Shown here: positions 14,473-22,488 of the stretch, one piece after another
Numbering within the stretch: the first letter of the stretch is position 1
Layout: each line of letters starts with the position of its first letter
From: Pedococcus cremeus
GTDB taxonomy: Bacteria > Actinomycetota > Actinomycetes > Actinomycetales > Dermatophilaceae
Reading direction: 5' to 3'
DNA: 64,000 nt
Assembly (NCBI RefSeq): GCF_900111375.1
Contig: NZ_FOHB01000013.1
Coordinates: 1 to 64,000, forward strand
Made by a program: the position numbers and the translations under genes
The notes under the pieces: generated by a model
The model's input: the letters and a program-made list of their open reading frames with translations, nothing else
Database searches by the model: none
What the model was told of the DNA's origin: nothing

Positions 14473-16239
14473 TCAGGTCATCGGCATGGCGCTCGGGCCG
14501 GCGAGCCTGGTCGCCGACTCGATGAGGAGCGCGTGCACGAACGCCTGGGGGAAGTTGCCGCGCAGCTGGCGTTGCTCGACGTCGTACTCCTCGGTGAACA
14601 GGCCGGGCGCCCCGCAGGCGGCCCGGTTGCGCTCGAACCAGCGCATCGCCTCCGTGTGCCCACCTTGCTGGTGGAGGGCCATGGCCATCTGGAACCCGCA
14701 GAGCAGGAAGGCGCCCTCTGCCTCTCCGAGCGGCCTGGCGTCCTGGCGAAAGCGGTACAGGTAGCCGTGCGAGCCGAGTTCGCGTCGCACTGCCTCGACG
14801 GTCCCCACGGTGCGAGGGTCCGACGCCGGCACGGCCCCACGGATGCCCGGGACGAGCAGGCTGGCATCGACGCGCTCGTCGCTGGGCGAGCGCTGCCAGC
14901 GACCCGTGGGGTGCAGGCAGTCGCGCGCCGCGTCGGCCACCATGGCGTCAGCCAGCGAGCTCCAGTCTGCTCCCTGCCTGGTCGGCGCGTGCCGCCCGAT
15001 GGCGCGCAGCCCGGCTGCGCACATCAGGCGGGAATGCGCCCAGTGCTCGGGGTTCAGCTCCCAGATCCCGGAGTCCGGCCGCTTCCACCGGCGCCGGATC
15101 GCGGTCACCGTGGTCTCGGCAGCCTTCCAGTGGTCGACGTCCAACCTGTCATGGCCTGCCGCGGCCGCGAGGAGGAGCAGGACCTCGCCGAAGGTGTCGA
15201 GCTGGAACTGGCCACGGACCCAGTTGCCCACGATGCTCCGTCCACCGGGGTAGCCGGGCACGTGGAGTGCGCGCTCCTCCGGCACCTGCCCCCCCGTCAC
15301 CGTGTAGGCGGGCGCGAGCTGGTCACCGTCGGCGAGCACTCTCTCGCTGACGAACCGGACGGCCGAGTCCACCAGGGACAGGCCCTCGCAGGCGGCCATC
15401 GCCTGGCCGGCGAGGCACTGGTCGCGGACCCAGGCGTAGCGGTAGTCGTAGCTGCGGCCCTCGGCAGCGCGCTCCGGTAGCGCCATGGTCGCTGCCGCGA
15501 CCATGGCGCCGGTGCTGGAGGTCATGCCGCGCAGGACGGCGGCGGACTGACGGGCGTCGTCCGCGGCGATGGTCACGTCCATGCGGGGGACGGCGCAGCT
15601 CCAGGCGTGCTCAGTGCTCTCCCACGCCACGTCAGCGTCTGGCGCGGGACCCTCCCAGGGGCGGGTGGACAGCTCCAGCACCAGGTCGTGGTGAGCGCCC
15701 TCCGGCACGTCCACATCCAGCTCGAGCACACCGTCCCCGAGGGGTCGGGCCTTCCCGGCGCCGCTCCACCTCACGTGCAGCGAACCCGTGCGACCGGTCC
15801 ACACGCCGTCGCTCTGTCTCAGCCGCGACAGCCCGAACCGGCCGAACTCCGCCCGGGGCGCGAGCAGCACCCGCACCCGAGCTGGACCCGAGGTGGCGAG
15901 GAGCCGGCGCAGCAGCACCGCCGTGTCAGGGTCGCCGGGGAAGGACAACGCCTCTCGGCACTCGATGACCCCGTCACTCGTGACCCAGCGGCTGCGCCAG
16001 ATCATCGAACCGTCCTCGTAGCGTCCGCCCCACACGTAGCGACCGTGCGCGGGCGTCACGGCATACGCGCTCGGCACACCCAGCAGTGACGCGAAGACGG
16101 CGTCATCGTGCCACTTCGGCGCGCACATCCACGCCACGTCCCCTCGCGGCCCGACCAGGCAGCCCCGTTCACCGTCCGCAAGCAGGGCGTACTCGCGCAG
16201 GACGTGCGGCGGGAAGAGGGAGGAGTCCAGACGACCCAT
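14473..16239 (-). CDS. Glycoside hydrolase family 15 (glucoamylase/trehalase-like)
   Basis: 588 residues. ATG at 16237-16239 fits a leaderless start (TATTGA 6 nt before); no Shine-Dalgarno. The N-terminal beta domain leads to the (alpha/alpha)6 barrel with the family motifs SYDYRYAWVRDQ (~270), GIWELNPEHWAHSRLMC (~400, with the catalytic-acid Glu in IWE) and LRGNFPQAFVHALLI near the end. No signal peptide, so it acts in the cytoplasm; cytoplasmic GH15 proteins in actinobacteria include trehalases. A TTGC-N6-GCAA site at its promoter ties it to the MarR regulon and to the GMC operon. Release of glucose as substrate for that operon is an inference. Confidence 0.88.
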   Translation of the reverse strand: MGRLDSSLFPPHVLREYALLADGERGCLVGPRGDVAWMCAPKWHDDAVFASLLGVPSAYAVTPAHGRYVWGGRYEDGSMIWRSRWVTSDGVIECREALSFPGDPDTAVLLRRLLATSGPARVRVLLAPRAEFGRFGLSRLRQSDGVWTGRTGSLHVRWSGAGKARPLGDGVLELDVDVPEGAHHDLVLELSTRPWEGPAPDADVAWESTEHAWSCAVPRMDVTIAADDARQSAAVLRGMTSSTGAMVAAATMALPERAAEGRSYDYRYAWVRDQCLAGQAMAACEGLSLVDSAVRFVSERVLADGDQLAPAYTVTGGQVPEERALHVPGYPGGRSIVGNWVRGQFQLDTFGEVLLLLAAAAGHDRLDVDHWKAAETTVTAIRRRWKRPDSGIWELNPEHWAHSRLMCAAGLRAIGRHAPTRQGADWSSLADAMVADAARDCLHPTGRWQRSPSDERVDASLLVPGIRGAVPASDPRTVGTVEAVRRELGSHGYLYRFRQDARPLGEAEGAFLLCGFQMAMALHQQGGHTEAMRWFERNRAACGAPGLFTEEYDVEQRQLRGNFPQAFVHALLIESATRLAGPSAMPMT

Positions 16240-16245
16240 CCTCAA

Positions 16246-16276
16246 TCAATACCATGCAACGATTGCATTGGCGCAA
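16246..16276 (-). promoter_or_regulatory. GH15 promoter with candidate operator site 3
   Basis: On the minus strand TATTGA (16246-16251) lies 6 nt before the ATG. Upstream, TTGC-N6-GCAA occupies 16263-16276, flanked by A and T to give ATTGC...GCAAT. The region is AT-rich compared with its surroundings. Confidence 0.5.
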
Positions 16277-16318
16277 TTATTGAAGCGGTGGCAACGCCGT
16301 GAGCTGGAGCCGCGGAGC

Positions 16319-18016
16319 TCAGCGGCGGTGGACGGGGATGGCGTGCACCCCGCTCGCGTCGGAGAGCACGAGCACCTCCTCGTCGGGGGCGGAGGCGAGA
16401 GCGGCCAGGACGGCGTCGACCGACCAGGGCGCCCCGCCGTCCTCGGTGCTCCAGGCCTGCACCCGCCCACCCGTGGCGTGGGCCACGGCCCTGGCGATCT
16501 CGGGATCAGCCGGACCCACGAGGAGGACGTAGCGCGGCCCGTGCGCGGCGGCCGGCACCGCGGAGCGGCTGCGCTGGTGGACGGCCCAGTGGTATGCCGC
16601 GATGGCGCCGGTGCTCAGGAGGATGCCGATCGGGACGCGCATGCTGCGGAGCGTCTCGGCGCTGACGGTGCCCTGCACGAGGTCCTCGAAGAAGAGGTAG
16701 ACACCGACGACGAGTGCGACGACCGCCGTCAGTCCACCGAGCCCGAAGAGGAGGAGCAGGTAGGCGCGCCGGGTCGGCGAGGCGGCCTCGTCGGCGGGGG
16801 AGGCGTGGAAGGCCCGCTGGATGCGGTGCCAGTAGAACCACCAGACCGGGCCGCCGACGACGAGCAGCGTCGCCGACGCGAGCAGCGTGTTGACCGGGCT
16901 CTGGGCGAGGCCTTCGGTGGTGGTTCTGGTCAGCGCCTCGACACCGGACACCGCGAGCATCGCCAGGCCGACCCCCGCCGCCACCAGGCCGATGGCGGAC
17001 AAGAGGTACTCGTAGACGCGCCGAACCTCGGTGCGGGTGGGCAGGTGGGCCTCCTGGAGGACCCGCTGGTGGTACCACCAGACCAGGGTGCCGGCGGCAG
17101 CCGCCCCGATCGCCCACGGCGCGCCGTTGAAGTGACGCACCGCGTCGGTGGACTCGGGGTCACCGAGGAACCAGACCAGCGCCGTGTAGAGGACGGTGCT
17201 CGCCGACACGACGGCGGTCACGAGGCCGCCGGCCACGCCGGGCAGGAGGACGTAGCCCAGCCAGAGGGTGTCGCGCTCCTGCCGTGCTGCCGTGCGTACC
17301 CAGTAGAGGAACCACACCGGCGCCCCGACCACCAGTGTGATGGCGCCGCGGATCGCCTCATCGCGGTTGCTCGGCCCCGCGTCCCCGCCAGCGAGGAAGA
17401 GCATCGCGAGCGCGCCGCCGAGCAGGGTCGCCAGACCGGTGGCGGTGGTGACCAGGCCGGTGAGCGAGCCGGCCAGATGGTGCACCGCGGACCGGCTCGC
17501 GGGAACGAACCGGAGGTGCAGCCACCAGTGCGCCGCCCAGACGGCGCCCCACACGATGAACCGCGCCAGCGCTCGCGGGTTGTCGGGCTCGACGCCGAGG
17601 GCCCAGCCCAGCGACGACTGGAACCCGGTCATCGCCACGACGAGGGAGGTGACCGCCGCCGCCGTCACGTAGAAGGCCCAAGCGAACGAGACACGCTCCA
17701 AGGGGTCGAGGAGCAGGCGGCGGCGCGACCACAGCGCCAGACCGGCATACAGCGGAACGCCCACCACCGTGAAGGCGAGGTCGCGTGCGAGTGCGACCTC
17801 GTCGGAGGTCACCACGGGGTTCCGGTCGAGTGCTCGGCCGAGCAGGCCCGCGAGGCCCACCGCCATGACGACGAGCGAGCCGAAGAGCAGCAGGTACTGG
17901 AAGAAGCGGCGGATGGCGTGGGCCTCCGTCACCGGGCCACGTTCGCGGCCCAGGCCACGACGCGCCGCCACGACGACGAGGACGACCACCACCAGGAGAA
18001 GCAGACCGACGACCAC
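16319..18016 (-). CDS. Multi-repeat membrane protein, DUF5671-like
   Basis: 565 residues from GTG at 18014-18016 with GGGAGG 6 nt upstream; the frame opens much further upstream but that part is antisense to a phosphoesterase gene. The protein consists of about four repeats of a four-helix membrane unit. Recurrent marks are an RRxxQYLLLxxG-type opening (RRFFQYLLLFGSLVVMAVGL, RRVYEYLLSAIGLVAAGVGL, RRAYLLLLFGLGGL) and a closing W(W/F)xYWHR-type helix. A soluble C-terminal segment of ~80 residues (GPRYVLLVGP...HAIPVHRR) has a second, partial copy at 5161-5280. The function is unknown. Confidence 0.78.
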   Translation of the reverse strand: MVVGLLLLVVVVLVVVAARRGLGRERGPVTEAHAIRRFFQYLLLFGSLVVMAVGLAGLLGRALDRNPVVTSDEVALARDLAFTVVGVPLYAGLALWSRRRLLLDPLERVSFAWAFYVTAAAVTSLVVAMTGFQSSLGWALGVEPDNPRALARFIVWGAVWAAHWWLHLRFVPASRSAVHHLAGSLTGLVTTATGLATLLGGALAMLFLAGGDAGPSNRDEAIRGAITLVVGAPVWFLYWVRTAARQERDTLWLGYVLLPGVAGGLVTAVVSASTVLYTALVWFLGDPESTDAVRHFNGAPWAIGAAAAGTLVWWYHQRVLQEAHLPTRTEVRRVYEYLLSAIGLVAAGVGLAMLAVSGVEALTRTTTEGLAQSPVNTLLASATLLVVGGPVWWFYWHRIQRAFHASPADEAASPTRRAYLLLLFGLGGLTAVVALVVGVYLFFEDLVQGTVSAETLRSMRVPIGILLSTGAIAAYHWAVHQRSRSAVPAAAHGPRYVLLVGPADPEIARAVAHATGGRVQAWSTEDGGAPWSVDAVLAALASAPDEEVLVLSDASGVHAIPVHRR

Positions 18017-18119
18017 GTCACACCTCCCTTTCAGGGCAGGAAACCAGTCTGGCGGGCGGCGAAGCCGCACGTCAGGGTCGTTGGTCTCGACCTGAGGGGC
18101 AATCGGTGCGTGTCCTCGG

Positions 18120-18125
18120 CATACT
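18120..18125 (+). promoter_or_regulatory. Leaderless -10 box of the phosphoesterase gene
   Basis: CATACT, within the recurrent heptamer GGCATAC, ends 6 nt before the GTG start; the same box precedes the MarR gene. Confidence 0.45.
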
Positions 18126-18131
18126 GCCCGG

Positions 18132-18644
18132 GTGCGCCTGCTGCTCCTCGCCGACACCCATGTGCCGAAGCGGGCGCGCGACCTCCCCGCAGCCGTCTGG
18201 ACGGCGGTCGGCGACGCCGACCTCGTCGTCCACGCCGGCGACTGGGTGGTGCCCGAGCTGCTCGACCGGCTGGAGGAGCGCGCCGCCGGAATGCTGGCGG
18301 TCTGGGGCAACAACGACGGCCCTCGGCTGCGGGAGCGGCTGCCCGAGCTGGCCACCGCGGTGGTGGAGGGCGTGCGCCTCGGTGTGGTGCACGAAACCGG
18401 CCCGAGCGGCGGCCGCGAGGCCCGGATGCGCGCGCTGTACCCCGACCTGGACCTGCTCGTCTTCGGCCACAGCCACATCCCGTGGGACACCTCGTTCGAG
18501 GGGCTGCGACTCCTCAACCCCGGCTCACCCACCGACCGGCGGCGGCAACCCCACTGCACCTACATGACGCTGACCCTGGTGGACGGCCGGGTGCACGACG
18601 TCGAGCTGCACCGCCTCGAGCGCCCCACGGCTCGCGGGACCTAG
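18132..18644 (+). CDS. Metallophosphoesterase, YfcE/MJ0936 type
   Basis: 170 residues, GTG start with no leader. The calcineurin-like metal-binding set is complete: ADTHVPKR (DxH), HAGDWV (GD), WGNNDGP (GNxD), VHETGP and FGHSHIP (GHxH). The size matches single-domain YfcE-like phosphodiesterases, which hydrolyse phosphodiester bonds with Mn2+ in vitro but have uncertain cellular substrates. A monocistronic unit is likely: it is divergent from the DUF5671-like gene, and the following baeRF3-type gene has its own ribosome site. Confidence 0.88.
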   Translation: MRLLLLADTHVPKRARDLPAAVWTAVGDADLVVHAGDWVVPELLDRLEERAAGMLAVWGNNDGPRLRERLPELATAVVEGVRLGVVHETGPSGGREARMRALYPDLDLLVFGHSHIPWDTSFEGLRLLNPGSPTDRRRQPHCTYMTLTLVDGRVHDVELHRLERPTARGT

Positions 18645-18723
18645 GGCCCTAAAGGGCGGACCGCGCCGCTGTTGGAATGAGTCAGTCCGCACGGTGCGGG
18701 CGAGCGGAGCGGAGGTGGACCAG

Positions 18724-19842
18724 ATGAGCGTGAGCATGCCGCAGGGAACCGGTGTGGAGAACCTCGGCCACGTGGACCTGCTCTCCCGCGAGGAGCTGCG
18801 GCGGCTGGCCGCCGCGAGTGGTCCGTGCGTGTCGATCTTCCTCCCCACGGCGCGCTTCGGGCCTGAGACGCTCAGCGGTCCGTCCCGCCTGCGTGGGCTG
18901 CTGTCGGAGGCGACGACGCGCCTGGCCGAACGTGGCGTCGATGCCCGGCAGGCCGAGGCCCTGCTGGCTCCGGCGCGGTCGCTGGTGGGCGACGAGCCGT
19001 TCTGGCAGGGGCTCAGCGACGGACTGGCGCTGTTCTGCGCCCCGGGGGTGAGCGCGCGTTTCCGGGTGCCGGTCGCCTTCACCGAGGAGGTGGCGGTGGG
19101 GGAGGCGTTCCGCGTGCGACCGCTCCTGCCCGTGTCGGCGGCCGACGGCCTCTTCCACGTCCTGGCCCTGGCCCAGAACTCGGTGCGGGTCCTGGCGGCG
19201 ACCCGCCTGACCGTCGGTGAGCTGCCCGTGCCGGGCCTGCCCGGGTCGATGGCCGAGGCCATCCCGCAGGAGGAGATGCAGCGCTACGGCCAGTCGCACT
19301 CCGTCGGGGGCAACGGCACGAAGTTCCACGGACAGGGCAACGAGGCCGACTACGACAAGGTGGCGCTCGACCGCTACTTCCGGGCTGTCGACGGACCGCT
19401 CGTGGCACGGCTCGGCAACACCAACGGCGACGTCCCCCTGGTGCTGGCCTGCGTCGGCTACTACGCCCCTCTGTACCGGCACGTGAGCCGGTACCCCGCG
19501 ATCTGGCCGAAGGCGGTGGAGGGCAACCCGGAGGAGCTCACGGCGGCGCGGCTGCACGACGCCGCCTGGGCGCTGGTCGAGGAGCACTTCGCCGAGCGGG
19601 GACGCGAGTGGCTGGAGCGCTACCACCACCAGATGGGCACCGGCCGCACGGCGAACGGCGCCGCCGATGTCCTGGCGGCGGCCCGCGACGGCAGGGTCGA
19701 CACCCTGCTGCTCGACGCCGAGGCCGCTGACGGCAGCGAGCTCGACGAGGCGTTGGCCGCGGCCGTCCGCCACGACGGCCGGGTCGTCTGCCTCCCCGCC
19801 ACCGACCTGGGGACGGAGCCGGCCGCGCTGCTGCGCTGGTGA
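18724..19842 (+). CDS. baeRF3-type protein (bacterial release-factor-1-like family)
   Basis: 372 residues, ATG at 18724 with GGAGG 8 nt upstream. Opening motifs DLLSREELRRLA and PCVSIFLPT, the central FRVRPLLPV and LALAQNSVRVLA, and SHSVGGNGTKFHGQG in the position of the release-factor catalytic loop match the BaeRF3 branch of bacterial homologues of archaeo-eukaryotic RF1. The C-terminal third resembles an eRF1/pelota-like alpha/beta domain (VLAAARDGRVDTLLLDAEA). These proteins are predicted to act on ribosomes under stress; this is family-level prediction, not evidence here. The hemerythrin gene is convergent. Confidence 0.8.
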   Translation: MSVSMPQGTGVENLGHVDLLSREELRRLAAASGPCVSIFLPTARFGPETLSGPSRLRGLLSEATTRLAERGVDARQAEALLAPARSLVGDEPFWQGLSDGLALFCAPGVSARFRVPVAFTEEVAVGEAFRVRPLLPVSAADGLFHVLALAQNSVRVLAATRLTVGELPVPGLPGSMAEAIPQEEMQRYGQSHSVGGNGTKFHGQGNEADYDKVALDRYFRAVDGPLVARLGNTNGDVPLVLACVGYYAPLYRHVSRYPAIWPKAVEGNPEELTAARLHDAAWALVEEHFAERGREWLERYHHQMGTGRTANGAADVLAAARDGRVDTLLLDAEAADGSELDEALAAAVRHDGRVVCLPATDLGTEPAALLRW

Positions 19843-19873
19843 GCCGCGGAAGAGAGGCCTCGGCGTCGGCTGC

Positions 19874-20371
19874 TCAGGCGATGACGGCGTCGATCGTCTT
19901 CTTGAGGGCGCTCGGCTGCGACGGCTTCTTCGGGGCACGCTTCTTCGCCGCGGCGAGATCGGCGCCGAGCTCCTGGAGTGCCTTGCGCCCCAGGCCCGTC
20001 CGCACCTTGGGGAACCAGTCCTGCTCCTCTTCCTGCATGTGGTGCTCGACGTTCTCGATCAGCACGGTCGTCTTGGCCTCGAACCGCTCGTCCGTGGGGC
20101 GCATCATCGACAGCTCCATGACGAGGACGTCGGCGACGTGGTGCTCCTCGTACGACTCGAGCACGTCGTCCTCGAGGTCGGGCAGCAGGTCGCGGACCCG
20201 CGGGTACATGACCTCGTTCTCGATGTAGGTGTGGATGGTCAGGAGCTCGATGATCTTCTTGACGGTCTTGCCCTTCTGGGCCGTCGTGGCCTTGGGGCTC
20301 TGGAAGTCCTTGAACTGCTTGCGGATCTCCTTGTGGTCGTTCTTCAGCAGCACGATGGCGTCGGTCGACAT
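19874..20371 (-). CDS. Hemerythrin HHE-domain protein
   Basis: 165 residues, GGGGAGA before ATG at 20369-20371. A four-helix di-iron bundle is indicated by His13 (LKNDHKEIRKQF), His47/Glu51 (IHTYIENEVMYP), HH near residue 77 (YEEHHVADVLV) and HHMQEEEQDWFP near 109. The C-terminus is a Lys/Ala-rich tail. Family members sense or store O2, NO or iron; the partner is unknown. Placed between a baeRF3-type protein and an amino-acid permease. Confidence 0.9.
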   Translation of the reverse strand: MSTDAIVLLKNDHKEIRKQFKDFQSPKATTAQKGKTVKKIIELLTIHTYIENEVMYPRVRDLLPDLEDDVLESYEEHHVADVLVMELSMMRPTDERFEAKTTVLIENVEHHMQEEEQDWFPKVRTGLGRKALQELGADLAAAKKRAPKKPSQPSALKKTIDAVIA

Positions 20372-20449
20372 GGTCTCTCCCCAAGTAGTCGCGCCCCGAG
20401 GGACGCGTGGTGTGGCCCGGGCGCCTGCACGCGGGCCGTTGTCCCGATG

Positions 20450-21694
20450 CTAGGGGCGCACGTCCGGAGTCGCGCGGAAGCGGAGGAGCCACAGGACCAC
20501 TCCGGCTGCGAGCACCAGCGCGCCGGCGAGCACCGAGGAGGGCGGCAGGGCGAGGCCGACGGCGGTGCAGCCCACCAGCCCCAGTGCCGGCACGGCGCGC
20601 GCGCGCAGCGACCGCTGGAGGGTCCACGCGCTGGCGTTCGCGATGGCGTAGTAGGTCAGCACGCAGACCGACGAGAAGCCGATGGCGCCTCGAAGGTCGC
20701 CCGCGAGCACGGCCAGCCCCACCACGACGCCCACGGCCACCTCGGCCCGGTGCGGCACGCGGTATGCCGGGTGGACCCGGTCGAGGGCGCGCGGCAGGTA
20801 CCCGTCGCGGGACATCGCGAACGTGGTGCGCGAGACCCCCAGCACCAGGCCGAGCAGCGAGCCGGTGGCCGCCAGCGCGGCACCCGCCCGGACGACCGGG
20901 AGGAGCCCTTCCGCGCCGGCGGCCGTGACGGCGTCGGCGAGCGGTGCGGTGCTGTCCGCCAAGCCGTCGACACCCAGGGCGTGGGAGGTCGCCAGGCCGA
21001 CAGTGGCATACACGGCTGCGGTGATGGCGAGTGCGACGGGAATCGCGCGGGGGATGGTGCGCGCGGGGTCGCGGACCTCCTCGCCGAGCGTGGCGATGCG
21101 GGCGTAGCCCGCGAAGGCGAAGAAGAGGAACCCGGCGGCCTGCAGCACGCCCAGCAGCGTCCCGCTGCCGGTGGCGGCGCAGGCGGTGCAGCTGGCGGCG
21201 GGCGCGGCCCAGGCCGTCACCACCACGACGGTGAGGACGAGCAGCACCAGCCCGACGATGATCCGGGTGGCCACGGCACTCTTGTGCACGCCGACGTAGT
21301 TGAGGGCGGTGACCGCGGCGACCACCAGGACCGCCACCGGACGGGCGGCGGCCGGCCAGAGGTAGGTGCCCACCGTCAGGGCCATGGCCGCGCAGCTGGC
21401 CAGCTTGCCGGCGACGAACGCCCAGCCCGCCAGGAAGCCCCAGAACCGGCCCAGCCGTTCACGCCCGTAGACGTAGGTCCCGCCCGACTGGGGGTACAGG
21501 GCGGCGAGTCGCGCGGAGGAGGTTGCGTTGCAGTAGGCGACACCGAGCGCGAGCAGCAGGCCCAGCCACAGCAGCGGTCCGGCCGCCTCCGCGGCGGGCG
21601 CGAAGGCCACGAAGACGCCCGCCCCGACCATGGAGCCGAGACCGATGACCACTGCGTCCGCGGTGCCCAGGCGACGCTCGAGGGTGGGCGGCAT
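20450..21694 (-). CDS. APC-superfamily amino acid permease
   Basis: 414 residues with about 12 hydrophobic segments. The first-helix motif GLGSMVGAGVFVAF is the APC substrate-binding signature, and GGTYVYGRERLG and FFAFAGYARIATLGEEVRDP are typical of this superfamily. Cytoplasmic membrane amino-acid import or exchange is expected; specificity cannot be read. ATG at 21692-21694 is leaderless: TAGCGT lies 6 nt before it. Confidence 0.87.
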   Translation of the reverse strand: MPPTLERRLGTADAVVIGLGSMVGAGVFVAFAPAAEAAGPLLWLGLLLALGVAYCNATSSARLAALYPQSGGTYVYGRERLGRFWGFLAGWAFVAGKLASCAAMALTVGTYLWPAAARPVAVLVVAAVTALNYVGVHKSAVATRIIVGLVLLVLTVVVVTAWAAPAASCTACAATGSGTLLGVLQAAGFLFFAFAGYARIATLGEEVRDPARTIPRAIPVALAITAAVYATVGLATSHALGVDGLADSTAPLADAVTAAGAEGLLPVVRAGAALAATGSLLGLVLGVSRTTFAMSRDGYLPRALDRVHPAYRVPHRAEVAVGVVVGLAVLAGDLRGAIGFSSVCVLTYYAIANASAWTLQRSLRARAVPALGLVGCTAVGLALPPSSVLAGALVLAAGVVLWLLRFRATPDVRP

Positions 21695-21700
21695 GGCCGC

Positions 21701-21749
21701 ACGCTACGACCTCGGCCCCGTCGACGCCGTGCAGGGCCCGGCATACGGT
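21701..21749. promoter_or_regulatory. Divergent leaderless promoters of the permease and MBL-hydrolase genes
   Basis: Minus strand: TAGCGT (21701-21706) 6 nt before the permease ATG. Plus strand: TACGGT (21744-21749), overlapping GGCATAC at 21740-21746, 6 nt before ATG 21756. The two share about 40 bp, so their -35 regions must interlock. Confidence 0.55.
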
Positions 21750-21755
21750 GGGGGC

Positions 21756-22412
21756 ATGCGCCTGACCCACCTCGGACACGCCTGCCTGCTCGTGGAGGTC
21801 GCCGACACCCGGCTCCTCGTCGACCCCGGCATCTGGTCGCCGCGGGCGTTCGACCAGCGCGACCTCTCCGCCGTGTTCGTCACCCACCAGCACCCCGACC
21901 ACCTCGACCGCGAGCGGCTTCCCGAGCTGCTGCGGGCCAACCCCGGGGCGACGCTCTTCACCGACCCCGGCACCGCCCCCCAGCTCCAGGACGCCGGAGT
22001 CGACGTCGAGGCGTTCGAGCAGGGTGACGAGGTGACGGTCGGCGGGGCTCACGTCGCGGCCGTCGGACGCGAGCACGCGCTGATCCACGAGGAGATCCCC
22101 CGGATCTCCAACACCGGTGTGCGGATCGGCGCCGAGGGGGAACCCACCCTCTTCCACCCCGGGGACGCGCTCGACGCCGAGCCCGGCGAGGTCGACGTGC
22201 TGGCGTTCCCGCTCAACGCGCCGTGGATGCGCAGCCGAGAGATGACCGGCTTCCTCCGACGCGTCAACCCTCCGTATGCCGTGCCGATCCACGACGCGCT
22301 CCTCAGCGAGCGCGGCCGAACCCTGTACCTCACGCAGGCGGACAACCTCGGCGGCCAGGACACCGAGATCCGTGACTGCGGGCACGGCGAACCGGTCGAG
22401 TTCCGCCGCTGA
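21756..22412 (+). CDS. MBL-fold metal-dependent hydrolase
   Basis: 218 residues, leaderless ATG. The beta-lactamase-fold metal motif is THQHPDHLD (HxHxDH) near residue 50; additional ligands would be in VGREHALI and FHPGDALD (second-metal Asp), and PIHDALLSE near the C-terminus. It opens LTHLGHACLLVEVADTRLLVDPG, typical of UlaG/YtnP-like single-domain hydrolases. The substrate is unknown. Confidence 0.88.
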   Translation: MRLTHLGHACLLVEVADTRLLVDPGIWSPRAFDQRDLSAVFVTHQHPDHLDRERLPELLRANPGATLFTDPGTAPQLQDAGVDVEAFEQGDEVTVGGAHVAAVGREHALIHEEIPRISNTGVRIGAEGEPTLFHPGDALDAEPGEVDVLAFPLNAPWMRSREMTGFLRRVNPPYAVPIHDALLSERGRTLYLTQADNLGGQDTEIRDCGHGEPVEFRR

Positions 22413-22488
22413 CACCGCGCTCGGACCAACCCCGGGCGCAGGGCGTGGGCGTCGGAGTCCACGACCACCGCACTGCTAGCGTCTGGGC

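Noticed and set aside
16319-18559. 746-residue form of the DUF5671-like protein
   Set aside because: The first 181 residues are antisense to the metallophosphoesterase and lack hydrophobic pattern; GTG 18016 has a strong ribosome site.
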